A stretch of DNA of 64,000 nucleotides, taken from the NCBI RefSeq assembly GCF_030264295.1, contig NZ_CP127173.1, forward strand, positions 8,749,501-8,813,500. The letters run 5' to 3'. How positions within the stretch are numbered: the first letter of the stretch is position 1; each line of letters opens with the position of its first letter. The position numbers and the translations under genes were made by a program. Shown piece by piece: positions 26,140 through 33,812 of this stretch. The notes below the pieces were generated by a model. The model did not search any database and was not told the DNA's origin. It was given only the letters and a program-made list of their open reading frames with translations. The stretch comes from Amycolatopsis nalaikhensis. Lineage in GTDB: Bacteria; Actinomycetota; Actinomycetes; Mycobacteriales; Pseudonocardiaceae.

Positions 26140-26376
26140 ATGAACGACCAACGGCAGGTCCTCGTGCGGGCGGAGACCCGCCGCGTGTCGTTTTCCGGCG
26201 TGGACGGTCAAGACGAGACACTTTCTTATTCGGGTGTCACTCTCATCCGCGTCCACGCCGGACGGCGCTCCGCCGAAATCTGGCTGCCGATGGGCGATCT
26301 CCCCTCCGAAGTCGACGACGAAGCGTTGATCGCCGCCCTGCGCGACGCCTATCTGTGGCGCGGCGGCCTCAATTGA
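26140..26376 (+). CDS. Small conserved-looking hypothetical protein (78 aa)
   Basis: Begins MNDQRQVLVRAETRRVSFSG with GGGAAGAG before the ATG. It is predicted as alternating beta-strands (VTLIRVHAGRRSAEIWLP) and one helix (DDEALIAALRDAYLWRGG). I recognise no family. A possible -10 (TATCCT at 26092-26097) lies upstream. It overlaps the convergent catA 3' end by 8 bp. It is divergent from the protease but separated by about 295 bp. Confidence 0.7.
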   Translation: MNDQRQVLVRAETRRVSFSGVDGQDETLSYSGVTLIRVHAGRRSAEIWLPMGDLPSEVDDEALIAALRDAYLWRGGLN

Positions 26377-27226
26377 CCTCGGGGTCCAGGACGAAGCCGT
26401 ACTCGACCGCTTCGCCGTGACCGTCGGCGGCCGGGTGGGGCGCCAGCACCAGCTCCGGCTTGACCGCCGAGGCGATGTCGTCGTCGTTGTGCTCGTCACC
26501 CGGGAAGTAGAGCTGGGCGGTCAGCAGTTCGTGGCCCGGCGCGGACACCTTGACGTGCAGGTGCGCCGGGCGCCACGCGTGCCAGCCCGCCGCCGCGATG
26601 AGCTTGCCGCACGCGCCGTCGGTCGGGATCTGGTACGGCGCCGGGCGGACCGTGCGGATCTCGAACTTCCCGTCGGCGTCCGCGGTGAACGTCGCCCGCA
26701 GGTTCCACTCCGGGATGCCCGGGGCGAACTGCGAGTAGAAGCCTTCGGCGTCGGCGTGCCACAACTCGACCTTCGCACCGGCCAGCGCGGTGCCGTCGGT
26801 GGACGTGACCCGGCCGGTCCAGACCAGCGGCGTGCCGGGCTCGTCCGGGCGCATCGGCACCGAACCGGCGGCGCCGCGCTCGGGCGCGTCCGGCACGTAG
26901 TACGGGCCTTCGATGGTGCCCTTGTTGCCCTGCCGGTGTTCCGTGGCGACCTCTTCGACGACGTGCTCGACCCAGACGTCCAGGAACAACGGCCACTCGC
27001 CGTCTTCGCCGACGCTGATCAGCCACGACTTCAGCGCGTTGTACTCGTCGTAGGTCACCTTGTTCCGGCGGATCGTGCTGTGCACGGCTTCGAGGACTTC
27101 GCGGGCCAGCAGGCTGACGCGCTCCTTCGGCGTGTTCGCGACGCCGGCGAGCTTGTCGGACTTGAAGCGTTCGGTCGCGCTGGCCCCGGACGCGGCGGCG
27201 GTGGCGGTTTCGTGGATGGCGGTCAT
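26369..27226 (-). CDS. catA: Catechol 1,2-dioxygenase
   Basis: A 285-aa intradiol dioxygenase that opens catechol to cis,cis-muconate. The N-terminal helical dimerisation/lipid-binding region is followed by GTIEGPYYVPDAPERG with the first Fe-Tyr, LAGAKVELWHADAEGFYSQF, PAPYQIPTDG with the second Tyr, and HAWRPAHLHVKV, where two His complete the Fe(III) site. The length is normal. It lies 25 bp downstream of catB in the LysR-catB-catA operon and receives catechol from the divergent ben genes. Confidence 0.96.
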   Translation of the reverse strand: MTAIHETATAAASGASATERFKSDKLAGVANTPKERVSLLAREVLEAVHSTIRRNKVTYDEYNALKSWLISVGEDGEWPLFLDVWVEHVVEEVATEHRQGNKGTIEGPYYVPDAPERGAAGSVPMRPDEPGTPLVWTGRVTSTDGTALAGAKVELWHADAEGFYSQFAPGIPEWNLRATFTADADGKFEIRTVRPAPYQIPTDGACGKLIAAAGWHAWRPAHLHVKVSAPGHELLTAQLYFPGDEHNDDDIASAVKPELVLAPHPAADGHGEAVEYGFVLDPEVN

Positions 27227-27251
27227 GAATCCTCCTTGATTCGTGGTGGGG

Positions 27252-28355
27252 TCAGCGGTCCTGCCGGTAGTGCCGGACCTTGCCGGGATCGAGGTCGGCG
27301 CCGAGCCCGGCGCCGGGGCGGACGGCGAGCTCGCCGTCGCTGATGCACAGCGGCTCGGCGAGCAGGTCGTCGCTCATGTCGAGGAAGTTGGACAGCTCGC
27401 CCGGCCGCCGCGACGTCAGCTCGTAGGCCGCGCCGAACGCGACCGTGCACACCGAACCCAGCTGGCCGTCGATCTGGTTGCCCATCACGACTTCCAGGCC
27501 GAGGCCCTCGGCCAGGTGGTGCGTGCGCTGCGACCGCGTGAACCCGGTCCGCGCCGTCTTGATGCTCACCGCGGTGGCCGACCCGCCGAGGATCTCGCGG
27601 GTGACGTCGGCCGGGGTCACCGCGGACTCGTCGGCGATGAACGGCACGTCCAGCTGCGCGACGAGCCAACGGCGGCCGAGCACGTCGTCGGCCGGGCAGA
27701 GCTCCTCGGCGAAGAGCAGGCCCAGGTCGGCCATCTCGCGCATCGCCCGCGCCGACTCCGCCGCCGTCCAGCCGCGGTTTCCGTCCACGTACAGGCCGAC
27801 GTCGTCGCCGAGACCTTCGCGCAACGCCCGCACCACGGCGGTGTCCAGGGAAACCGGGCGGCGCCCGACCTTCACCTTGAACGTCGTGATGCCGTGGGTG
27901 TCGCGCATCCGCTCGGCTTCGGCGACCATCGCGGCCGGTTCGGCGAACCCGAGCATGTGCGAGACGCGCATGCGGTCGGTGTAGCCGCCGAGCAGCTCGG
28001 TCACCGAGACGTCGAGCGAGCGGCCGAGCGCGTCCCAGATGGCCATGTCGATGGCCGACTTCGCGGCCGGGTTGCCGACCGTGCGGGCGAGTCGCGTGTG
28101 GACGGTCTCGCGGTCGAGCAGGCTGAGCCCGACGACCTGCGGCGCGAAGAGCGTCTCGATGACGGCGACGATCCCGGCTTGGGTTTCGCCGTAGGTGAAC
28201 GGCCGCGGCGGTGCCTCGGCGACCCCGACGACGCCGTCGTCGGTGTGCACCCGCACCAGGACGTGCTCGGCGGTGTGCACCTCGCCGGAGGCGAACCGCA
28301 GGGGCTTGCGGTAGGGGATGGCGAACGGGATCGCCTCCACCCGCGTGATCTTCAT
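27252..28355 (-). CDS. catB: Muconate cycloisomerase
   Basis: A 367-aa enolase-superfamily enzyme turning cis,cis-muconate into muconolactone. It shows TTFKVKVGRRP with the catalytic KxK, YVDGNRGW, FAEELCPADD and FIADESAV for the three metal acids, and VSIKTARTGF with the opposing Lys. The start overlaps the stop of the LysR gene (ATGA), and the order regulator-catB-catA on one strand is compact. No muconolactone isomerase (catC) follows, so that step must be encoded elsewhere. Confidence 0.95.
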   Translation of the reverse strand: MKITRVEAIPFAIPYRKPLRFASGEVHTAEHVLVRVHTDDGVVGVAEAPPRPFTYGETQAGIVAVIETLFAPQVVGLSLLDRETVHTRLARTVGNPAAKSAIDMAIWDALGRSLDVSVTELLGGYTDRMRVSHMLGFAEPAAMVAEAERMRDTHGITTFKVKVGRRPVSLDTAVVRALREGLGDDVGLYVDGNRGWTAAESARAMREMADLGLLFAEELCPADDVLGRRWLVAQLDVPFIADESAVTPADVTREILGGSATAVSIKTARTGFTRSQRTHHLAEGLGLEVVMGNQIDGQLGSVCTVAFGAAYELTSRRPGELSNFLDMSDDLLAEPLCISDGELAVRPGAGLGADLDPGKVRHYRQDR

Positions 28356-29254
28356 CGGGTGTCCTCGGGTCGGACGGACGGGAACACGTCCTCGAGCGCG
28401 TCGAGGACGGTCGTGACGAGCGGGGACCGGGATTCGCGGTGCCAGGCCAGCGCCAGCTCGACGGTCGCCGCGCCGGCCAGGTCGCGGAAGACGACCCCGG
28501 CCAGCGGCAGCGACCGCGCCGAAGCCGGCACGACGCCGACGCCGAGTCCGCCGGCGACCAGGGCCAGCAGGACCGCGGTCCCGGGTGCCTCGTGCACCCG
28601 GCGCGGGGTGAAGCCCGCGTCGCGGCAGCTGCGGAGGACGGCTTCGTGGACCACGGAGTTGCGGCCGTCGTAGGTGACGAACGGCTCGGCGCGCAGGTCC
28701 GCCACCGCCACCACGGGCTCGACGGCCAGCCGGTGGTCGGCCGGCACGGCGAGGACCAGCGGTTCGACCTCGATGACGCGGAAGCCGATGTCTTCGCCGG
28801 CCACCGGCGGGCGCAGCACCCCGATGCCGAGCGTGCCGGCCCGCAGCAGGTCGCACTGGTCGACGGTGAGCAGGTCGGCGCGAACCTCGAGCTCGACCTG
28901 GGGCACCCGGTGCCCGACGGCGCGGGCCAGGTGCGGCAGGTGCGAGAACGCCGCCGTGCCGGTGAAGCCGATCCGGACCAGGCCGAGCTGGCCTTCACCG
29001 ATGCGCCGGACGCCGCGGACGCCGCTGTCGACGGCGTCGAGCACCCGGCGGGTCTCGTCGAGGAAGAACTCCCCCGCCGGCGTGACCCGGACCTGCCGGG
29101 TCGTGCGGGACAGCAGCGCGACGCCGAGCTCGTCCTCCAGCTGCCGGATCGTGTGGGACAGCGCCGGCTGGGCCACGTGCAGCCGGTCGGCCGCCTTGCC
29201 GAAGTGGCAGGTCTCGGCGACGGTGGCGAAGTACCGCAGGTGCCGCAGTTCCAT
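28352..29254 (-). CDS. LysR family regulator of the ben/cat genes
   Basis: A 300-aa protein: MELRHLRYFATVAETCHFGKAADRLHVAQPALSHTIRQLEDELG is the LysR winged helix, and the effector domain follows with LGLVRIGFTGTAAFSHLP and PLVLAVPADHRLA. The start at 29254 matches the family. CatR/CatM/BenM-type LysR proteins activate with cis,cis-muconate or benzoate. The gene is coupled to catB and divergent from benA, and a T-N11-A box lies between them, so it most probably controls both directions. Confidence 0.93.
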   Translation of the reverse strand: MELRHLRYFATVAETCHFGKAADRLHVAQPALSHTIRQLEDELGVALLSRTTRQVRVTPAGEFFLDETRRVLDAVDSGVRGVRRIGEGQLGLVRIGFTGTAAFSHLPHLARAVGHRVPQVELEVRADLLTVDQCDLLRAGTLGIGVLRPPVAGEDIGFRVIEVEPLVLAVPADHRLAVEPVVAVADLRAEPFVTYDGRNSVVHEAVLRSCRDAGFTPRRVHEAPGTAVLLALVAGGLGVGVVPASARSLPLAGVVFRDLAGAATVELALAWHRESRSPLVTTVLDALEDVFPSVRPEDTR

Positions 29255-29304
29255 GGCTGCCTCCTCCCGTGCCCTCGTCGCCGTCACCCCACGGTAGGGA
29301 GCGA

Positions 29305-29360
29305 CATTGATCGAAGACAAAGACTTGTTTTCCGCAGATTGATCGATGCTCGTTATCAAT
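29305..29360. promoter_or_regulatory. LysR-type recognition sites between the LysR/cat and ben operons
   Basis: ATTGAT-N11-ATCAAT (29338-29360) is a perfect interrupted palindrome of the LysR T-N11-A type. The half ATTGATCGA also occurs at 29305-29313, exactly 33 bp (about three helical turns) away on the same face. This fits a recognition plus activation site arrangement. Binding is inferred. Confidence 0.75.
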
Positions 29361-29429
29361 AGCACCCTAGGTCAGAACTGGGTATTTGCCTCGTGTGACC
29401 GGCGGCACGGCCTGTCACCGTTCGAAGCC

Positions 29430-30791
29430 ATGACCGAACAGCTGGAGCACCTGTCGGCGGTCGTCGCCGACGCCGTCGTCGAAGACCCCGAGGCGGGCGT
29501 CTACCGCGCCAACCGGCGGATCTTCACCGACGAAGAAGTCTTCGAGCTCGAGATGAAGCATATCTTCGAGGGCAACTGGATCTACCTCGCCCACGAGAGC
29601 CAGCTGCCGAACCCCGGCGACTACTTCACCACCTACATCGGCCGTCAGCCGGTCGTGCTCACCCGCGACAAGGACGGCGAGCTACACTGCCTGATCAACG
29701 CGTGCGCGCACCGCGGCGCGATGATCTGCCGCCGCAAGACCGACAACCGCACCACGCTGACCTGCCCGTTCCACGGCTGGACGTTCCGCAACGACGGCAA
29801 GCTGCTCAAGGTCAAGGACCCCGACGGCGCCGGCTACCCGGACTCCTTCGACACCGGCGGCTCGCACGACCTGACCCGCGTCGCGCGGTTCGACTCCTAC
29901 CGCGGCTTCCTCTTCGGCAGCCTCAACCCGGACGTCCTGTCCCTCGAAGAGCACCTCGGCGACACGACCAAGGTGATCGACATGCTCGTCGACCAGTCCC
30001 CCGACGGGCTGGAGGTGCTGCGCGGCGCGTCGACCTACACCTACGACGGCAACTGGAAGGTGCAGGCCGAAAACGGCGCCGACGGCTACCACGTCACGGC
30101 CACGCACTGGAACTACGCCGCCACCACCGCGCGGCGCAACACCGGTGAGTCCAAGAACGACACCAAGACCCTCGACGCGGGCAGCTGGGGAAAGTCCGGC
30201 GGCGGCTACTGGTCCTTCCCGCACGGGCACCTGTGCCTGTGGACGTGGGCGGGCAACCCGCAGGACCGTCCACTGTGGAACCGGATGGCCGAGCTGAAGG
30301 CGAAGTTCGGCGACGCCAAGGGCGAGTTCATGGTCCGCGGCTCCCGCAACCTGTGCCTCTACCCCAACGTGTACCTGATGGACCAGTTCTCCACCCAGAT
30401 CCGGCACTTCCGGCCGATCGCGCCGGACAAGACCGAGGTCACCATCTACTGCATCGCGCCGAAGGGCGAGAGCGCCGACGCCCGCGCGTGGCGGATCCGC
30501 CAGTACGAGGACTTCTTCAACGCCTCCGGCATGGCCACCCCCGACGACCTGGAGGAGTTCCGCTCCTGCCAGCTCACCTTCCGCGCGACGGCCGCGCCGT
30601 GGAACGACATGAGCCGCGGCGCGAAGCACTGGCTGACCGGCCCGGACGAGGTCGCCGAAGCCCTGGACATGAAGGGCGTCATCTCCGCGGGCAAGAAGAA
30701 CGAGGACGAGGGCCTCTACCCCGTCCAGCACGGCTACTGGCGGGACACCATGCGGGCCGCGATCGCCGCCGAACGAGGAGAGACGCGATGA
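29430..30791 (+). CDS. benA: Benzoate 1,2-dioxygenase, large (alpha) subunit
   Basis: A 453-aa Rieske oxygenase alpha subunit. The [2Fe-2S] ligands are in NACAHRGAMICRR and LTCPFHGWTF (C-x-H, C-x2-H). The catalytic mononuclear-iron site lies in ENGADGYHVTATHWNY (Asp and two His). The reaction adds O2 to benzoate to give 2-hydro-1,2-dihydroxybenzoate. The start is the ATG at 29430. It overlaps benB by 4 bp. The length agrees with BenA of other bacteria. Confidence 0.96.
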   Translation: MTEQLEHLSAVVADAVVEDPEAGVYRANRRIFTDEEVFELEMKHIFEGNWIYLAHESQLPNPGDYFTTYIGRQPVVLTRDKDGELHCLINACAHRGAMICRRKTDNRTTLTCPFHGWTFRNDGKLLKVKDPDGAGYPDSFDTGGSHDLTRVARFDSYRGFLFGSLNPDVLSLEEHLGDTTKVIDMLVDQSPDGLEVLRGASTYTYDGNWKVQAENGADGYHVTATHWNYAATTARRNTGESKNDTKTLDAGSWGKSGGGYWSFPHGHLCLWTWAGNPQDRPLWNRMAELKAKFGDAKGEFMVRGSRNLCLYPNVYLMDQFSTQIRHFRPIAPDKTEVTIYCIAPKGESADARAWRIRQYEDFFNASGMATPDDLEEFRSCQLTFRATAAPWNDMSRGAKHWLTGPDEVAEALDMKGVISAGKKNEDEGLYPVQHGYWRDTMRAAIAAERGETR

Positions 30792-31294
30792 CCACCGCGG
30801 AAAAGACGATCACGCAGCACGACGTCGAGCAGTTCCTCTACCGCGAGGCGCGCTACCTGGACGACCGCGAGTTCGAGAAGTGGCTGGAGTGCTACGCCGA
30901 CGACGTCGTCTACTGGATGCCGTCCTGGGGCGACGACGACCTGCTGACCGAAGACCCGCAGTCGTCGATCTCGCTGATCTACTACCCGAACAAGGGCGGG
31001 CTGGAGGACCGCGTGTTCCGCATCCGCACCGAGCGCTCGAGCGCGACGTCGATCCCGGAGCCGCGCACCAGCCACAACATCACCAACGTCGAGCTGATCG
31101 AGCGCCGCGGCGACGTCGTCGACGTCCGGTTCAACTGGCACACCATGTACTTCCGGTACAAGACCGTCGACCCGTACTACGGGACTTCGTTCTACACCAT
31201 CGACTTCTCCGGGGCGGCGCCGCTGATCCGCCGCAAGACCGTGGTGCTCAAGAACGACTACATCCACCACGTCGTCGACGTCTACCACATCTGA
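30788..31294 (+). CDS. benB: Benzoate 1,2-dioxygenase, small (beta) subunit
   Basis: A 168-aa NTF2-fold beta subunit: EQFLYREARYLDDREFEKWLECYADDVVYWMPSWGDDD, then ISLIYYPNKGGLEDRVFRIRT and TSHNITNVEL, standard for ring-hydroxylating dioxygenase beta subunits. It forms the alpha3beta3 oxygenase with BenA. The ATG overlaps the benA stop. The next gene, the reductase fusion, starts 9 bp after its stop. Confidence 0.96.
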   Translation: MTTAEKTITQHDVEQFLYREARYLDDREFEKWLECYADDVVYWMPSWGDDDLLTEDPQSSISLIYYPNKGGLEDRVFRIRTERSSATSIPEPRTSHNITNVELIERRGDVVDVRFNWHTMYFRYKTVDPYYGTSFYTIDFSGAAPLIRRKTVVLKNDYIHHVVDVYHI

Positions 31295-31303
31295 GGGCCC
31301 GCC

Positions 31304-33793
31304 ATGACGCACCAGGTAGCGCTGTCCTTCGAGGACGGGGTCACGCGGTTCATCACCTGCGCGCCGGACCAGACCGTCGCCGACGCGTCCTACCGGCAGC
31401 GCATCAACATCCCGCTGGACTGCCGCGACGGCGCCTGCGGCACGTGCAAGGCGTTCTGCGAGTCGGGTGAGTACGACGGCGGCACCTACATCGACGACGC
31501 GCTCACCGCGGACGAGGCCGGCCGCGGGTACGTGCTGCCGTGCAGTATGAAACCGAAGTCCGACCTGGTGCTGCGCATCGCGAGCACGTCCGCGGTGGCG
31601 AAGACCGAAGCCGCCACCCACCCGGCGACACTGACCGCGCTGGAGCGGCTCTCCCCGACCACCGTGGCCGTCACGCTGGAGACGCCCGACCGGGACGCGC
31701 TGGCGTTCCTGCCCGGCCAGTACGTCAACATCGCCGTGCCCGGCACCGACCAGACCCGGTCCTACTCGTTCAGCAACGCCCCCGACGAGAAGAGCTTGAC
31801 CTTCCTCGTGAAGCTCACCCCGGGCGGGGTGATGTCGGAGTACCTCACCGAACGCGCGAAGCCCGGGGACGAGCTGTCCTTCACCGGGCCGCACGGCAGC
31901 TTTTTCCTGCGCGAGACCGACCGCCCGGTGCTGCTGCTGGCCGGGGGCACCGGGCTGGCCCCGATCCTGTCGATCCTGCGGACCATGCGGGCCACCGGGT
32001 CGACCCGGCCGGTGCACCTGGTCTACGGCGTGAGCACCGACGACGACCTCGTCGAGACCGCAACCCTCACCGAACTGGCCGCGCAGGTCGAAGGCTTCAC
32101 CTGGGACCACTGCGTCGCGGATCCGGGCAGTTCCGCGCCCAACAAGGGGTACGTCACGACGTTGCTGCGCGACGAGCACCTGCACGGCGGCGACGTCGCG
32201 GTCTACCTGTGCGGGCCGCCGCCGATGGTCGAGGCCGTGCGCAAGCACTTCGCCGACGGCGGGATCGAGCCGACGGGCTTCTACTACGAGAAGTTCGCCC
32301 TCGCCGCCCCGGCGCGGGAGCCCGCCGCCGAACCGGCCGAGGCGCCCGGGCCGCCGCCGGACTCCGCGGTGCTGCCGGAGAACGTGCCCGGCGCGAGCCG
32401 CGCCCTCGCCGGGCAGACGGTGTTCCCGGTCGCGACCGTCGCGCCGTTGCGGGCGGGCACGCCGCCGTCGGCCGAGGCCGAGACCGCCGTCGCGCGGACA
32501 CTCGGCGGGCAGGCCGTGTTCCCCGCTCCCCCGGAGCCCGGGCGGTACGAGATCGGCGAGGAGCACCCGTCGGTGCACGAGTCGGACGCCGTGTTCGAGG
32601 CGCGCCAGGCGCTGGAGCTGGGCGCGGTGGAGCTCACCATCGGCCGGCTCACCTCGCGCCAGCTCGCCGGGTACCGGCTGCTGGCCGAGTCGACGGTGCC
32701 CTATGTGGACGGTGACCGGTTCGTCGACGCGGCCGCCTACACCGAGACCAACGCGGCCTTCCACGACTACCTGTTCGGCCTCACCGGCAACGAGCACCTG
32801 CTGCAGGCCTACCGCGCGCTCGGCGTCAAGGGCCACATGGAGACCACGCTGCGCAAGGCGACCTGGTGCCACCCGCGCTGCACGCAGGACCACCTGGACA
32901 TCGTGAGCGCGTTCGAAGCGGCTGACCGGGCCGCGGCCCGGCGGCTGGTCGCCGAGCACGCCGAACGCTCCAAGGTCACCACCCGGCGCGCGATGGCGGG
33001 CGCGCCCGAACGACCGGCGTTCGTCAGCCCCGGCCGCTTCGACGGCAAGGTCGTCGTGATCACCGGGGCCGCGCAGGGCATCGGCGAGCGGACCGCGCGG
33101 CGGATCGCCGCCGAGGGCGGGGCGCTCGTGCTGGCCGACCGCTCCGAGCTGGTCGAGGGCGTCGCCGGGGAACTCGAGGCCCACCCGGTCGTCGCGGACC
33201 TCGAGACGTGGGCGGGTGCCGAAGCGGTCACGAAGGCCGCCCTGACGCGGCACGGCCGGATCGACGTCCTGGTCAACAACGTCGGCGGGGCGATCCGGTT
33301 CAAGCCGTTCACCGAATTCACCGCGGCCGAGATCGAAGCCGAGCTGCGGCGGTCGCTGACGACGACGTTGTTCGCCTGCCGGGCCGCGCTGCCGTCGATG
33401 ACCGAACGCGGGAGCGGCGTGATCGTCAACGTGTCCTCGGCCGCCACCCGCGGCATCCACCGCATCCCGTACTCCGCGGCGAAGGGCGGGATCAACGCGA
33501 TCACCGCGTCGCTGGCCCTGGAGTACGCCGGGGCCGGGATCCGCGTGGTCGCGACGGCGCCCGGCGGGACGGAAGCGCCGCCCCGGCGGATCCCGCGGGG
33601 CGGTCCCGAGCCGGCCACCGAGCGGGAGCGGGCGTGGTACCAGGCCCACATCGACCAGACGCTCGATTCGTCATTGCTCAAGCGGTACGGCACGCTGGAC
33701 GAACAGGCCGCGGCCATCACGTTCCTGGCCTCGGACGAGGCCTCGTACGTCACCGGCACCGTCCTGCCCGTCGCCGGGGGCGATCCCGGCTGA
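31304..33793 (+). CDS. benC-benD: BenC reductase - FCD domain - BenD dehydrogenase fusion
   Basis: One uninterrupted 829-codon frame with three parts. Residues 1-335 are BenC: plant-type ferredoxin (DCRDGACGTCKAFCESG, then VLPC), FAD domain (TRSYSFSNAP) and NAD domain (LAGGTGLAPILS, YLCGPPPMVEAV). Residues 336-420 are a Pro/Ala/Glu-rich linker with two similar GQ(T/A)VFP repeats. Residues about 425-565 match the FCD effector domain of FadR-type regulators (QALELGAVELTIGRLT, ETNAAFHDYLFGLTGN, TQDHLDIVSAFEAADRAAARRLVAEH), but no winged helix is present. Residues 578-829 are BenD, an SDR with TGAAQGIGERTA, VNVSSAA and YSAAK, which oxidises the cis-diol to catechol. Separate BenC (about 340 aa) and BenD (about 255 aa) are the norm in proteobacteria. 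Confidence 0.93.
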   Translation: MTHQVALSFEDGVTRFITCAPDQTVADASYRQRINIPLDCRDGACGTCKAFCESGEYDGGTYIDDALTADEAGRGYVLPCSMKPKSDLVLRIASTSAVAKTEAATHPATLTALERLSPTTVAVTLETPDRDALAFLPGQYVNIAVPGTDQTRSYSFSNAPDEKSLTFLVKLTPGGVMSEYLTERAKPGDELSFTGPHGSFFLRETDRPVLLLAGGTGLAPILSILRTMRATGSTRPVHLVYGVSTDDDLVETATLTELAAQVEGFTWDHCVADPGSSAPNKGYVTTLLRDEHLHGGDVAVYLCGPPPMVEAVRKHFADGGIEPTGFYYEKFALAAPAREPAAEPAEAPGPPPDSAVLPENVPGASRALAGQTVFPVATVAPLRAGTPPSAEAETAVARTLGGQAVFPAPPEPGRYEIGEEHPSVHESDAVFEARQALELGAVELTIGRLTSRQLAGYRLLAESTVPYVDGDRFVDAAAYTETNAAFHDYLFGLTGNEHLLQAYRALGVKGHMETTLRKATWCHPRCTQDHLDIVSAFEAADRAAARRLVAEHAERSKVTTRRAMAGAPERPAFVSPGRFDGKVVVITGAAQGIGERTARRIAAEGGALVLADRSELVEGVAGELEAHPVVADLETWAGAEAVTKAALTRHGRIDVLVNNVGGAIRFKPFTEFTAAEIEAELRRSLTTTLFACRAALPSMTERGSGVIVNVSSAATRGIHRIPYSAAKGGINAITASLALEYAGAGIRVVATAPGGTEAPPRRIPRGGPEPATERERAWYQAHIDQTLDSSLLKRYGTLDEQAAAITFLASDEASYVTGTVLPVAGGDPG

Positions 33794-33812
33794 GGCGAAC
33801 CACGAGGTGGAC

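Noticed and set aside
33260..33640. Frameshift explanation for the BenC-BenD fusion
   Set aside because: All three domains are in the same frame with complete motifs and uniform codon use, so no frameshift is needed.
30734..33649. 971-aa minus-strand frame opposite ben genes
   Set aside because: Antisense shadow of high-GC3 coding DNA; Arg/Gly/Val-rich with no domain.
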